Positions 1-5,146 of a stretch of DNA of 5,462 bases are shown one piece after another. The notes beneath the pieces were generated by a model. That model searched no databases and was not told the origin of the DNA. It worked only from the letters and a program-made list of their open reading frames with translations. Location: assembly GCA_019247865.1 (NCBI GenBank), contig JAFBAJ010000661.1, positions 1 through 5,462 on the forward strand, written 5' to 3'. The position numbers and the translations under genes were made by a program. Origin of the DNA: Acidobacteriota bacterium. Lineage in GTDB: Bacteria > Acidobacteriota > Blastocatellia > Pyrinomonadales > Pyrinomonadaceae. Numbering within the stretch: the stretch's first letter is position 1; each line of letters begins with the position of its first letter.

Positions 1-52
<52 letters not shown>

Positions 53-73
53 CCAACAATCTGTAACTCTTTG

Positions 74-89
74 GAAAGCATCCGCTTTC
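74..89. repeat. Small inverted repeat between rdgB and tRNA-Pro
   Basis: GAAAGC (74-79) and GCTTTC (84-89) are perfect inverted copies around a 4-nt loop. The hairpin lies between the rdgB stop and the tRNA start. No T-run follows on the minus strand, so it is not a convincing intrinsic terminator. A processing or pausing hairpin in an rdgB-tRNA transcript is possible, but chance is also possible for a 6-bp stem. Confidence 0.25.
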
Positions 90-128
90 TGAAAGAGCGC
101 ACATTCTACGGGCGCAGGTCGAGCGGGG

Positions 129-746
129 TCAAGCGTGTGTGTGAAAGCGTTCGAGCAGGTAGGCGCGTGCGGCTGCGAGGGCGCGTGCGCGGTGGCTGAG
201 GCTGTGCTTGATTGAAGCCGGGAGTTCGCCGAAAGTTTCCTGATAGCCGTCCGGGATGAAGACCGGATCGTAACCGAAGCCCTGCGTCCCGCACGGGCTG
301 TGTGCGATGCGGCCTTCACAGATGCCTTTGAAAGTTTGTGTGTCGGGCGTCGCATCATTCGCCAGCGCGATGACGCAGACGAAGCGCGCGCGCCGCTCCG
401 CATCGCCGGTGTGTGAGAGCTCTTCGAGCAGCTTCAACGTTCTCTCTGAGTCTGTGGCTTCGGCCCCTGCATAGCGCGCGGAGAAGACGCCGGGCGCGCC
501 GCCGAGCGCTGCGACCTCCAGGCCCGAATCATCCGCGAGCGTCAGGTGCCCGGTCTGCTTTGCATAACCGCGCGCCTTGAGCAGGGCGTTCTCTTCAAAG
601 CTGCTGCCAGTCTCCTCGACCTCCGTCACGGCTGGAAAATCATTGAGACCACGGAGCGCGAAAGGGAAGCCCGCGAGCATGCTGCGAAACTCGCGTAGCT
701 TGCCGGGGTTGTAGGTGGCGATCAGGATTTGCGGCGGAGCGTTCAA
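129..746 (-). CDS. rdgB: RdgB/HAM1-family XTP/dITP diphosphatase
   Basis: This is a cytosolic nucleotide house-cleaning enzyme. The family hydrolyses non-canonical purine triphosphates (ITP, dITP, XTP) to monophosphates plus pyrophosphate, keeping them out of DNA and RNA. From a TTG start at 746 the product has 205 residues, the usual family size. Signature motifs appear in order: ILIATYNPGKLREF at 7-20 (N-terminal substrate loop), TGSSFEENALLKA at 46-58, ADDSGLEV around 71-78 with the catalytic Asp of the DDSG motif, GGAPGVFSARYAG next, GFGYDP at 156-161, and SHRARAL near the C-terminus. Start choice: the frame is open back to an ATG at 803, but the extra 19 residues precede the family's normal N-terminus, use lower-GC third positions (AAA, TTT, GCA, TCA, CAA) and have no visible ribosome site. 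The TTG places ILIAT six residues in, as in homologues, with GAGAGG 12 nt upstream. ATG 803 cannot be excluded. Confidence 0.95.
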   Translation of the reverse strand: MNAPPQILIATYNPGKLREFRSMLAGFPFALRGLNDFPAVTEVEETGSSFEENALLKARGYAKQTGHLTLADDSGLEVAALGGAPGVFSARYAGAEATDSERTLKLLEELSHTGDAERRARFVCVIALANDATPDTQTFKGICEGRIAHSPCGTQGFGYDPVFIPDGYQETFGELPASIKHSLSHRARALAAARAYLLERFHTHA

Positions 747-827
747 CGGCTCATGCGGCCTCTCATGTTGTGAAGTGCGGACGACTGCAAATTTCACATA
801 CAAGTGAAGGCGCTGACAAGATTATTT

Positions 828-857
828 TTGCACATTCAGCGAATTCGCGTTTACAAT
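828..857 (+). promoter_or_regulatory. Candidate sigma70-type promoter for the 461-aa gene
   Basis: TTGCAC (828-833) and TACAAT (852-857) are separated by 18 bp. Each element matches the consensus at most positions. Predicted transcription start is near 864-866, giving a leader of about 60 nt before the TTG start at 928. A 10-bp perfect palindrome, GCGAATTCGC (839-848), lies inside the spacer. No equally good promoter was found for rdgB on the opposite strand. Confidence 0.6.
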
Positions 858-912
858 CAATGAAGGCCGAGAGGCGGCCCGGCAAGTTTGTTCCCTTTGA
901 TTTCTGAACACA

Positions 913-918
913 AGAGGA
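913..918 (+). promoter_or_regulatory. Ribosome binding site deciding a TTG start
   Basis: AGAGGA lies 9 nt before the TTG at 928. No ATG or GTG occurs in frame between the stop at 898-900 and this TTG, so the site fixes the unusual start codon. Confidence 0.7.
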
Positions 919-927
919 CTCCCGACT

Positions 928-2313
928 TTGGATACCAGCTTTCCTCTGACAGAAGAAGTTCCGCGAGAAGACACCTTGCAGGCTCTGCGCACAACGCACG
1001 CGAGAGAACAGCGCGTGGGCTACGAGGCGAGCGAGCCTCGCTACGAGCTGGGAATGTGGCTTCAGGCGCTGCGCGGTTTTTTCCGCGCGCGCAATCATCC
1101 GCTGGCGGAAGCAGACCAGTCGAGCGTCCTGACCCGGGACTGGGCGCATGAGTTACGCATCGCGCGCCAGACGATGCTGCGTATCTCGCAGCTCACACTG
1201 CGCGTGGTCTATCTCGAAGATGCGAAGCGGACTGCGGCCGGGCGCGCAGGCGAGAGCCTGCTCGATGACCTGGGCCTGTTGGATGCTGCGCAGTCAGCCG
1301 GGCTTGAGCAGCCGACGCGCCCGCTGGTTGATCTGGCAGAGGCTGTGAGCGACATCTGCGTGCTCTCGGAATCCTTGCTGGAGGCCGGGTCGGTCAGTTT
1401 TTACGCCTGGGCGACGATCGGAAAAATTCTGCATCGCGAGCTGGATCGCTCTGAGGCTGCGCGTGCGCTGGAGCGCGCTTCGCATCATGACGCGGCGGCG
1501 AAGCTGCCCGCGCCGCTGCTCAGTCTGGCGCAGGCGGTCGATCCGGCCAGCGCGCTCGGCTCAGACATTCTCATCATCTTCTCCGATCTGGCGCGTCTTC
1601 TGGAAAGATTAAGGCTCGTCGAAACTTCTCTCCGGCGCGATCGGCCGCTCAAACAGATGCTGCCGGTGTTCTGTCTGGTCTACGAAGAGGCGCGCGGCCT
1701 GCTCGACTTTATCGAGACGCGCGCTCTGCGAACAGATGATTTAGCGAGCGACATCTTCGATGCGCTGGACGGGATGAACTACGCTTTGACGATGGAGCTG
1801 CGCAAGGTTTTTTCGCACGAGCTGGTCGGCCTCAGCTCGCTGCGGCAATCGCCGCCGATCTACGCGCGGGTCGAAAACGCGCACGGACTCCTGCGCGACA
1901 GCTTTCAGCAATCCGTCGTCGGGCTGGCGCAGATGTTCAACCCGACGCTCGACGTGGCGCGGCTCTTCAGCACGTTTCAGACGAAGCTCGATCAATCGCT
2001 GTTGCTGCGCGACGACTTGTGGACGCTCTTGCAGCTCGTGCGGCGCGCAGAGAAAGAGCGCGACCGTCAGCCCATCTCGCGCCTGCTGGAAAGACTCATC
2101 TCCTTCCGCGAGGGCAGCCTGCGTTATCTGATGTACAAGGACTGGGAGGCCTGCGAGCGTTTCATGGAAGAGGTGGCCGCCGCGCGCGGCGCAGTCGAAG
2201 TGACGCCCGTCCTGCACAGGTTCAGCGCCTATCTGGAGACACTGCTCGGACAGGTCAACATGCGCGCAGTGCTGGCCGAACATCCTTTCGAATACCCGCC
2301 GCTGGATGGTTAA
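928..2313 (+). CDS. Unrecognised 461-residue helical protein
   Basis: I do not recognise this family. The protein has no signal peptide and no membrane segment, so it is probably cytoplasmic. It is rich in Leu, Arg, Ala and Glu with few Gly and Pro, and reads as a largely alpha-helical chain, for example DWAHELRIARQTMLRISQ near residue 71, the run from LARLLERLRLVETSLRRDR around 220-240, and RRAEKERDRQPISRLLERL around 374-392. No nucleotide-binding loop, zinc site or HTH stands out. Start: TTG at 928, with AGAGGA (913-918) 9 nt upstream. An in-frame stop at 898 rules out a longer ATG-started form. It is preceded by a good promoter and ends 15 bp from the convergent gene on the other strand. 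A 180-codon frame lies antisense within it but is best explained as a GC-rich shadow. A scaffold or regulatory role is conceivable, but nothing visible assigns a function. Confidence 0.85.
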   Translation: MDTSFPLTEEVPREDTLQALRTTHAREQRVGYEASEPRYELGMWLQALRGFFRARNHPLAEADQSSVLTRDWAHELRIARQTMLRISQLTLRVVYLEDAKRTAAGRAGESLLDDLGLLDAAQSAGLEQPTRPLVDLAEAVSDICVLSESLLEAGSVSFYAWATIGKILHRELDRSEAARALERASHHDAAAKLPAPLLSLAQAVDPASALGSDILIIFSDLARLLERLRLVETSLRRDRPLKQMLPVFCLVYEEARGLLDFIETRALRTDDLASDIFDALDGMNYALTMELRKVFSHELVGLSSLRQSPPIYARVENAHGLLRDSFQQSVVGLAQMFNPTLDVARLFSTFQTKLDQSLLLRDDLWTLLQLVRRAEKERDRQPISRLLERLISFREGSLRYLMYKDWEACERFMEEVAAARGAVEVTPVLHRFSAYLETLLGQVNMRAVLAEHPFEYPPLDG

Positions 2314-2328
2314 GCTGAAAGTCCCGAT

Positions 2329-4062
2329 CTATTTCCTCGGAGAGAATTGAATCGCCAGCGCGCCGAGCTGGCCGAATGACGAGCGCGTCTTTCTCTCCAG
2401 GCCGCCTTCGACCAGCTGCGTCTCACTGACGGAGTAGGCGATCTCCTTCAACTGTTTTTCCATCTCGGTCTGATTCATCGTCCCGGCCTGCGCCGCGCGC
2501 CAGCTGGCGATGAAGGCCATGAACTCGCGCGCCCCTGCGTCGTCTTCGGTGAAGGTGATGACGTGTGCCGGCCCGATGGCTGAAGCTGTGCCCAGTGCCT
2601 TCTGAAAATTTTGCGCCGTCGTCAGAGACTGTTCCTGCTGCTGTCGCACGTTGAGGCAGCGGCGCACGCTCGACTTCGCGCCGAGCAGCAGCGTGCCCGC
2701 GACGAAGCTCGCCGCTCCACGCTCCTCATCCGTCGATGAGAGCAGCTCTGCATCGCCCACGCGCTCGACCTGCGGCTTCGTCGTGCCCAACCTCTTTGCG
2801 ACGAACTCGCGCAGCGTCTGCTCGTCGCGCACCTCGACCATGAGCACTGTGCTGTTGCCCCTGTTGTCCAGCCGCGCGGTCACGATCTCATTCCCGATGG
2901 CCTTCAGAAAAGCGTCCGGGTCTTCGATCCCGTACGGTCTGAGCGCAGCCTTGAGGAGCGGCGCGACCGTCACCGCGAGCACCGGGTCGAGCTGCGACGA
3001 GAGTGAGAAGTTGAGCCCGCGCCATGCCGTCAAAGGATCGCGCGTCGAGTAACGCGTGAGCGAGTAGAGGCCGGACGGCAGCAGCTCGCCGAAACGCATG
3101 TTGGTCTGCGGCGCTGCATCGAGCGCATCGCGCAAACGCGTCGCAGCATCATTCCTGACCGTCATGAAATAGTTGTCTTCGATCTCGCCGCCCGCGAGGC
3201 GCGTGCTCCACCCGATGCTCCCCAGAATTTTCCCAGCCATCTGCGGCAGGATGTTGGCCGCGAGGCTTTGCGCCTGCGCGTCCTGCGAGATCTGCCCGAC
3301 GTAGAAGGCCGCGGCCACTTCAAAGAGCTTCCCTGCGCCCTGCGATGAGACGAAGCCGAAGGCCAGCGTCTCACGGCTCGTCACGACGCGGCGGCGCATC
3401 TCTTCCATCTCCGGATTTCCGGCGAGGCTCGGACGCTCGCCGCGCTTTGCTGCGAGGCACGCGCGCACGGCTCCTTCATCATTCCCGATGACGGCGAGGC
3501 TCCCGGCCGTCGCCGCGATGATGCGTCGCGGGCTGGCCGGGCTGCTCCAGGTGATCCAGTGCGCGTCGTCCGCGTCTCTCTCTTCGACGTGCGGGTCGCC
3601 GTAGGCTCTGCGCGCGAAAGCGCCGATGCGATTCGTGACGGCCGCGCGCGTGCGGCTCGCGCCCGTGTGAGTCTCGACCACGAGCGCGATGTGCGGTCTC
3701 AGGTTGAGGCTCTCGCCGCCGTCCGCCGCTTCGACGCCGAGGACGACCAGTGCGACCTGCGCGCGCGAGAAGACGACCACGTCGGCCGGACCGATGCCCG
3801 TCCACGAGGCGATGCGGCTGAGCCAACCGACCTGTCCCAGACTCTGCCTGATGCCGGCGGGCTCGACCAGAGCCTTCCAGGCATCCGTGTGCGTCATCCC
3901 GTTCGCGATCTCCGGCAGGCTGTCCGCTTCCAGGTAGACCAGCGAGTCGGCCGGAACGTAAGCCGCCATGTCCACCTGCTGCGGACGATTCCACCAGACC
4001 CAGGCCGCAGACAAAACCAGCAGGACGATGATGTATGGAACCAGACGACGAAGCAGTCTCAT
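2329..4062 (-). CDS. Membrane-anchored, probably periplasmic protein of unknown function (577 aa)
   Basis: The N-terminus is MRLLRRLVPY followed by a hydrophobic stretch (about residues 8-24, IIVLLVLSAAWVWW), then a polar chain. This is the pattern of an uncleaved signal anchor: basic residues inside, and about 550 residues outside the cytoplasmic membrane. No lipobox cysteine follows. Just after the anchor comes AAYVPADSLVYLEADSLPEI, which resembles the opening of large exported proteins grouped under DUF3352-like annotations ('vPadtlvyl' followed by alternating beta strands and helices). I infer that similarity from memory and hold it weakly. Repeating beta-rich segments follow (ADVVVFSRAQVALVVLGVE, RRIIAATAGSLAVIGNDEGAV, VAGTLLLGAKSSVRRCL), suggesting two or more related domains. 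No catalytic motif is seen. The start is the ATG at 4062; its Shine-Dalgarno is weak. The gene is convergent with the 461-aa gene and divergent from the ABM gene. Confidence 0.9.
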   Translation of the reverse strand: MRLLRRLVPYIIVLLVLSAAWVWWNRPQQVDMAAYVPADSLVYLEADSLPEIANGMTHTDAWKALVEPAGIRQSLGQVGWLSRIASWTGIGPADVVVFSRAQVALVVLGVEAADGGESLNLRPHIALVVETHTGASRTRAAVTNRIGAFARRAYGDPHVEERDADDAHWITWSSPASPRRIIAATAGSLAVIGNDEGAVRACLAAKRGERPSLAGNPEMEEMRRRVVTSRETLAFGFVSSQGAGKLFEVAAAFYVGQISQDAQAQSLAANILPQMAGKILGSIGWSTRLAGGEIEDNYFMTVRNDAATRLRDALDAAPQTNMRFGELLPSGLYSLTRYSTRDPLTAWRGLNFSLSSQLDPVLAVTVAPLLKAALRPYGIEDPDAFLKAIGNEIVTARLDNRGNSTVLMVEVRDEQTLREFVAKRLGTTKPQVERVGDAELLSSTDEERGAASFVAGTLLLGAKSSVRRCLNVRQQQEQSLTTAQNFQKALGTASAIGPAHVITFTEDDAGAREFMAFIASWRAAQAGTMNQTEMEKQLKEIAYSVSETQLVEGGLERKTRSSFGQLGALAIQFSPRK

Positions 4063-4108
4063 GAAATAATAACGCGCTCGAACTGAAGATGTATGTCAGT
4101 GCTCGAAT

Positions 4109-4138
4109 CTTACAGCACGCACGGCGGTGGTGTACAAT
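4109..4138 (+). promoter_or_regulatory. Candidate sigma70-type promoter for the ABM-domain gene
   Basis: CTTACA (4109-4114) and TACAAT (4133-4138) are 18 bp apart. The -35 matches the TTGACA consensus at four of six positions and the -10 at five of six. Predicted start is near 4145, about 50 nt before the ATG at 4197. The -10 with its downstream CAA is the same 9-mer (TACAATCAA) and has the same 18-bp spacing as the promoter at 828-857. Confidence 0.55.
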
Positions 4139-4183
4139 CAAGCCAGAGCGACAAGCCGTCATTCATCAGTCACAGTACAGAGA

Positions 4184-4189
4184 AGAGGA
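4184..4189 (+). promoter_or_regulatory. Ribosome binding site fixing the ABM gene start
   Basis: AGAGGA lies 7 nt before ATG 4197. The frame is open back to an ATG at 4089, but that start would put the promoter -10 inside the coding sequence and adds 36 residues foreign to the family. The downstream ATG is preferred. Confidence 0.75.
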
Positions 4190-4196
4190 AGCGTCT

Positions 4197-4487
4197 ATGT
4201 TTATCGTGATGAATCGCATTCCCGTCGCAGAGGGGCGCGAACAGGATTTCGAGAGAAGCTTTATGGAGCGGGATCGCGCCGTCAACCAGATGCCCGGCTT
4301 CATAGACATGCAGGTTCTGCGTCCGGCGGAAGGGCGCACCTACGTCGTCCTGACGCGTTGGCAGACGCGCGAGGCGTTTCAGAACTGGACTCAATCAGCG
4401 GCCTTCGTCGCGGCCCACAGGCAACAGTCGCCCGGCCTCGTCGAGAGCCGTCCAACCCTCGAAATCTACGAAGCTTTCTCCGATTAA
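4197..4487 (+). CDS. ABM-domain protein, IsdG/HmoA-like heme-degrading monooxygenase candidate
   Basis: This 96-residue protein is a single antibiotic-biosynthesis-monooxygenase (ABM) fold, a dimeric ferredoxin-like alpha/beta domain. Visible family features are MFIVMNRIPVAEGREQDFE at the start, the VNQMPGFIDMQVLRP segment (about 29-43), and TRWQTREAFQNWTQSAAF followed by VAAH (53-74). It keeps Asn6, Trp64 and His74. These match the Asn-Trp-His triad of staphylococcal IsdG (N7, W67, H77), with the same Trp-to-His spacing of ten. In that family the triad binds heme and supports its oxygen-dependent ring opening and iron release in the cytoplasm. From the triad I infer heme degradation or heme binding. 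Other ABM proteins act on quinones or polyketides, so the substrate is not proven. No heme transport or iron-regulated gene is adjacent and no Fur box was recognised. It has its own promoter, and the pilM promoter follows downstream. Confidence 0.93.
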   Translation: MFIVMNRIPVAEGREQDFERSFMERDRAVNQMPGFIDMQVLRPAEGRTYVVLTRWQTREAFQNWTQSAAFVAAHRQQSPGLVESRPTLEIYEAFSD

Positions 4488-4530
4488 AAGCTGCCAGATA
4501 TTTTGCGGCACACCCGCCCGACAGCGCGTT

Positions 4531-4545
4531 CGGTCAACCTGACCG
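4531..4545. repeat. Perfect inverted repeat downstream of the ABM gene
   Basis: CGGTCA (4531-4536) and TGACCG (4540-4545) are perfect inverted copies around ACC. No T-run follows on the plus strand, so it is a poor intrinsic terminator for the ABM gene. It overlaps the CTGACC -35-like element of the weaker upstream promoter candidate (4539-4566), so an operator role is equally possible. Confidence 0.35.
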
Positions 4546-4566
4546 TGCCCCGCCTGCCTGTATACT
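4539..4566 (+). promoter_or_regulatory. Weaker upstream promoter candidate for the pilM leader
   Basis: CTGACC (4539-4544) and TATACT (4561-4566) are 16 bp apart. The -10 is good (five of six), while the -35 matches four of six at a short spacing. It would produce a transcript about 65 nt longer than the TTGACA promoter. It overlaps the inverted repeat at 4531-4545. Confidence 0.3.
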
Positions 4567-4603
4567 CTTCTATTCTAAATAGTTAAACGATGAAAAAATG
4601 CAG

Positions 4604-4632
4604 TTGACAATGTTTTCACAGTGTTGTACTCT
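4604..4632 (+). promoter_or_regulatory. Main candidate promoter for the riboswitch-pilM transcript
   Basis: A perfect TTGACA (4604-4609) is followed after exactly 17 bp by TACTCT (4627-4632). The -10 is imperfect (T, A and final T match). Local sequence is AT-rich compared with the flanks. Predicted transcription start is near 4639, about 60 nt upstream of the aptamer and about 508 nt upstream of pilM. Confidence 0.6.
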
Positions 4633-4638
4633 CATTTT

Positions 4639-4665
4639 GACGGTAGCCACTCGTGGCATTCCGTC
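4639..4665 (+). other. Hairpin at the predicted 5' end of the pilM leader
   Basis: GACGG (4639-4643) pairs with CCGTC (4661-4665), and inside it GCCA (4646-4649) pairs with TGGC (4654-4657), closing a CTCG loop. A small TA/ATT internal loop separates the two stems. It starts at about the predicted transcription start, a position where a stem often protects an RNA 5' end. The role is inference. Confidence 0.4.
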
Positions 4666-4692
4666 TAAAGAGGGGCACACCTTCTTTCTTTG

Positions 4693-4803
4693 AAACTCAA
4701 CCGATAAAGGCACACCCTGCGCGAGCAGGGGTCGCAAAGCCAACGGGAGTCAGCAGCTCTTTTGAAAGGAGCTGGTTGACTCGGCCGGGTTGCCGAAGTG
4801 AGA
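4693..4803 (+). ncRNA. GEMM-I (class I cyclic-di-GMP) riboswitch aptamer
   Basis: The leader RNA senses the second messenger c-di-GMP. It matches the Vibrio cholerae Vc2 aptamer in sequence and spacing. AAAGG ends at 4710, CACACC follows, then stem CCCTGC/GCAGGG (4715-4720/4725-4730) capped by a GNRA tetraloop GCGA (4721-4724), then the core TCGCAAAGCC (4732-4741). The second arm is GAGTCA/TGACTC (4747-4752/4777-4782) extended by CAGCTC/GAGCTG (4754-4759/4769-4774). The 3' core is GCCGGGTTGCCG (4784-4795). Ligand positions known from Vc2 are kept: G20 = G4710, A47 = A4737, C92 = C4793, and the distance from C21 to A47 is identical (26 nt). G rather than A at position 20 favours c-di-GMP over 3',3'-cGAMP. 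The closing P1 stem may be CTCA/TGAG (4696-4699/4799-4802). It lies upstream of pilM on the same strand. Confidence 0.94.
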
Positions 4804-4844
4804 TGGTCAAGCGCGTGCCGCGTGCGAGATTTTTTTCGGCCCCG
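4786..4844 (+). promoter_or_regulatory. Candidate riboswitch expression platform: competing anti-aptamer helix
   Basis: CGGG (4786-4789) and GCCGAAG (4792-4798), with a TT bulge between them, can pair with TTTCGGC (4834-4840) and CCCG (4841-4844). This gives 11 pairs, one of them G-U. The 5' strand is the 3' core of the aptamer and contains C4793, the equivalent of the ligand-binding C92. The helix and the ligand-bound fold therefore cannot coexist. Between the strands lie a short GC hairpin (CGCG 4812-4815 with CGCG 4819-4822) and a run of seven T (4830-4836), three of which belong to the competing helix. The pairing is seen in the sequence; the direction of switching is not determined. Confidence 0.55.
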
Positions 4845-5085
4845 CGTTTGTCCCTCCGCTTTCCATTCGTCTTCCAAAGGCTTAGACAGTCGCCGCTTCG
4901 CTTCCGTGCGCAGGGCTGTAGACAAAGCAGTCCTGCCATTCCCACAAACAGAATTGAAGAAGGGCATCCGTCCGGCCTGCTGGAAAAAGAGGCGTGAAAA
5001 ACACCGAAGCGAAATTGAAATCAACCGGTGAGTCCAACCACAAACCCGTGCGCGCCAGCCTGAGGCGAGTGCGCAAAGTCCGCAT

Positions 5086-5111
5086 GCGTCTCCGACGTCT
5101 GCACCAGACGC
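5086..5111 (+). promoter_or_regulatory. Two mutually exclusive hairpins upstream of the pilM ribosome site
   Basis: CGTCTG (5096-5101) and CAGACG (5105-5110) form a perfect 6-bp stem with loop CAC. GCGTCT (5086-5091) can instead pair with AGACGC (5106-5111), using the same 3' strand. The repeated CGTCT (5087-5091 and 5096-5100) creates the choice. The structure ends about 19 nt before the GAGGA ribosome site. A role in translation control is inference. Confidence 0.35.
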
Positions 5112-5130
5112 GGTCTTCCAACAGGTCGCA

Positions 5131-5135
5131 GAGGA
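5131..5135 (+). promoter_or_regulatory. pilM ribosome binding site
   Basis: GAGGA, preceded by A at 5130, lies 11 nt before ATG 5147. The spacing is slightly long but usable, and it supports the ATG over the TTG at 5150. Confidence 0.65.
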
Positions 5136-5146
5136 ATCAATAAGAC

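Larger units (their letters stand above)
4804..5146 (+). other. Long untranslated leader between aptamer and pilM
   Basis: No convincing protein gene is present in this stretch of about 340 nt. Frames open across it either overlap the aptamer or give composition typical of shadows. Visible structure: the anti-aptamer partner strand and T7 run near 4830; a hairpin TGCGC-GCC (5049-5056) with GGC (5064-5066) and GCGCA (5071-5075), leaving a GAGT bulge; and the paired hairpins at 5086-5111. A 49-codon, Arg/Lys-rich frame runs from GTG 4994 to TAA 5141-5143, three bases before the pilM start, but its AGAGG lies only 1 nt from the GTG. I treat it as doubtful. The length is well beyond what a simple riboswitch leader needs. 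Confidence 0.5.

Noticed and set aside
763..1149. 128-codon minus-strand frame across the rdgB upstream region
   Set aside because: It overlaps the forward promoter, the start of the 461-aa gene and the 5' end of the rdgB frame. No motif supports it.
1741..2283. 180-codon minus-strand frame inside the 461-aa gene
   Set aside because: Antisense shadow in GC-rich coding DNA. It has no ribosome site or promoter, its composition is not protein-like, and the plus-strand gene explains the region.
2314..2328. Bidirectional terminator between the convergent genes
   Set aside because: Only 15 bp separate the stop codons and no inverted repeat with a T run is visible there.
3479..4162. 227-codon minus-strand frame overlapping the start of the 577-aa gene
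   Set aside because: Alternate frame of the same strand with low-complexity Arg/Gly-rich composition. The 577-aa frame has a signal anchor and protein-like sequence.
4089..4196. N-terminal extension of the ABM protein to ATG 4089
   Set aside because: It would include the promoter -10 in the coding region and lacks a ribosome site, and the family N-terminus matches the ATG at 4197, which has AGAGGA 7 nt upstream.
4653..4997. 114-codon plus-strand frame starting GTG in the pilM leader
   Set aside because: It runs through the whole conserved aptamer, whose bases are explained by RNA structure, and has no ribosome site.
4665..5024. 119-codon minus-strand frame antisense to the pilM leader
   Set aside because: It overlaps the riboswitch on the opposite strand, has no recognisable motif, and its Arg/Cys-rich composition is typical of a shadow.
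5038..5095. Possible second (tandem) GEMM-I aptamer, because ACAAACC and GCGCAAAGTCC resemble core strands
   Set aside because: The intervening arm has the wrong length, GCGCA is better used in its own hairpin with TGCGC, and no GCCGGGTTGCCG-like 3' core follows.
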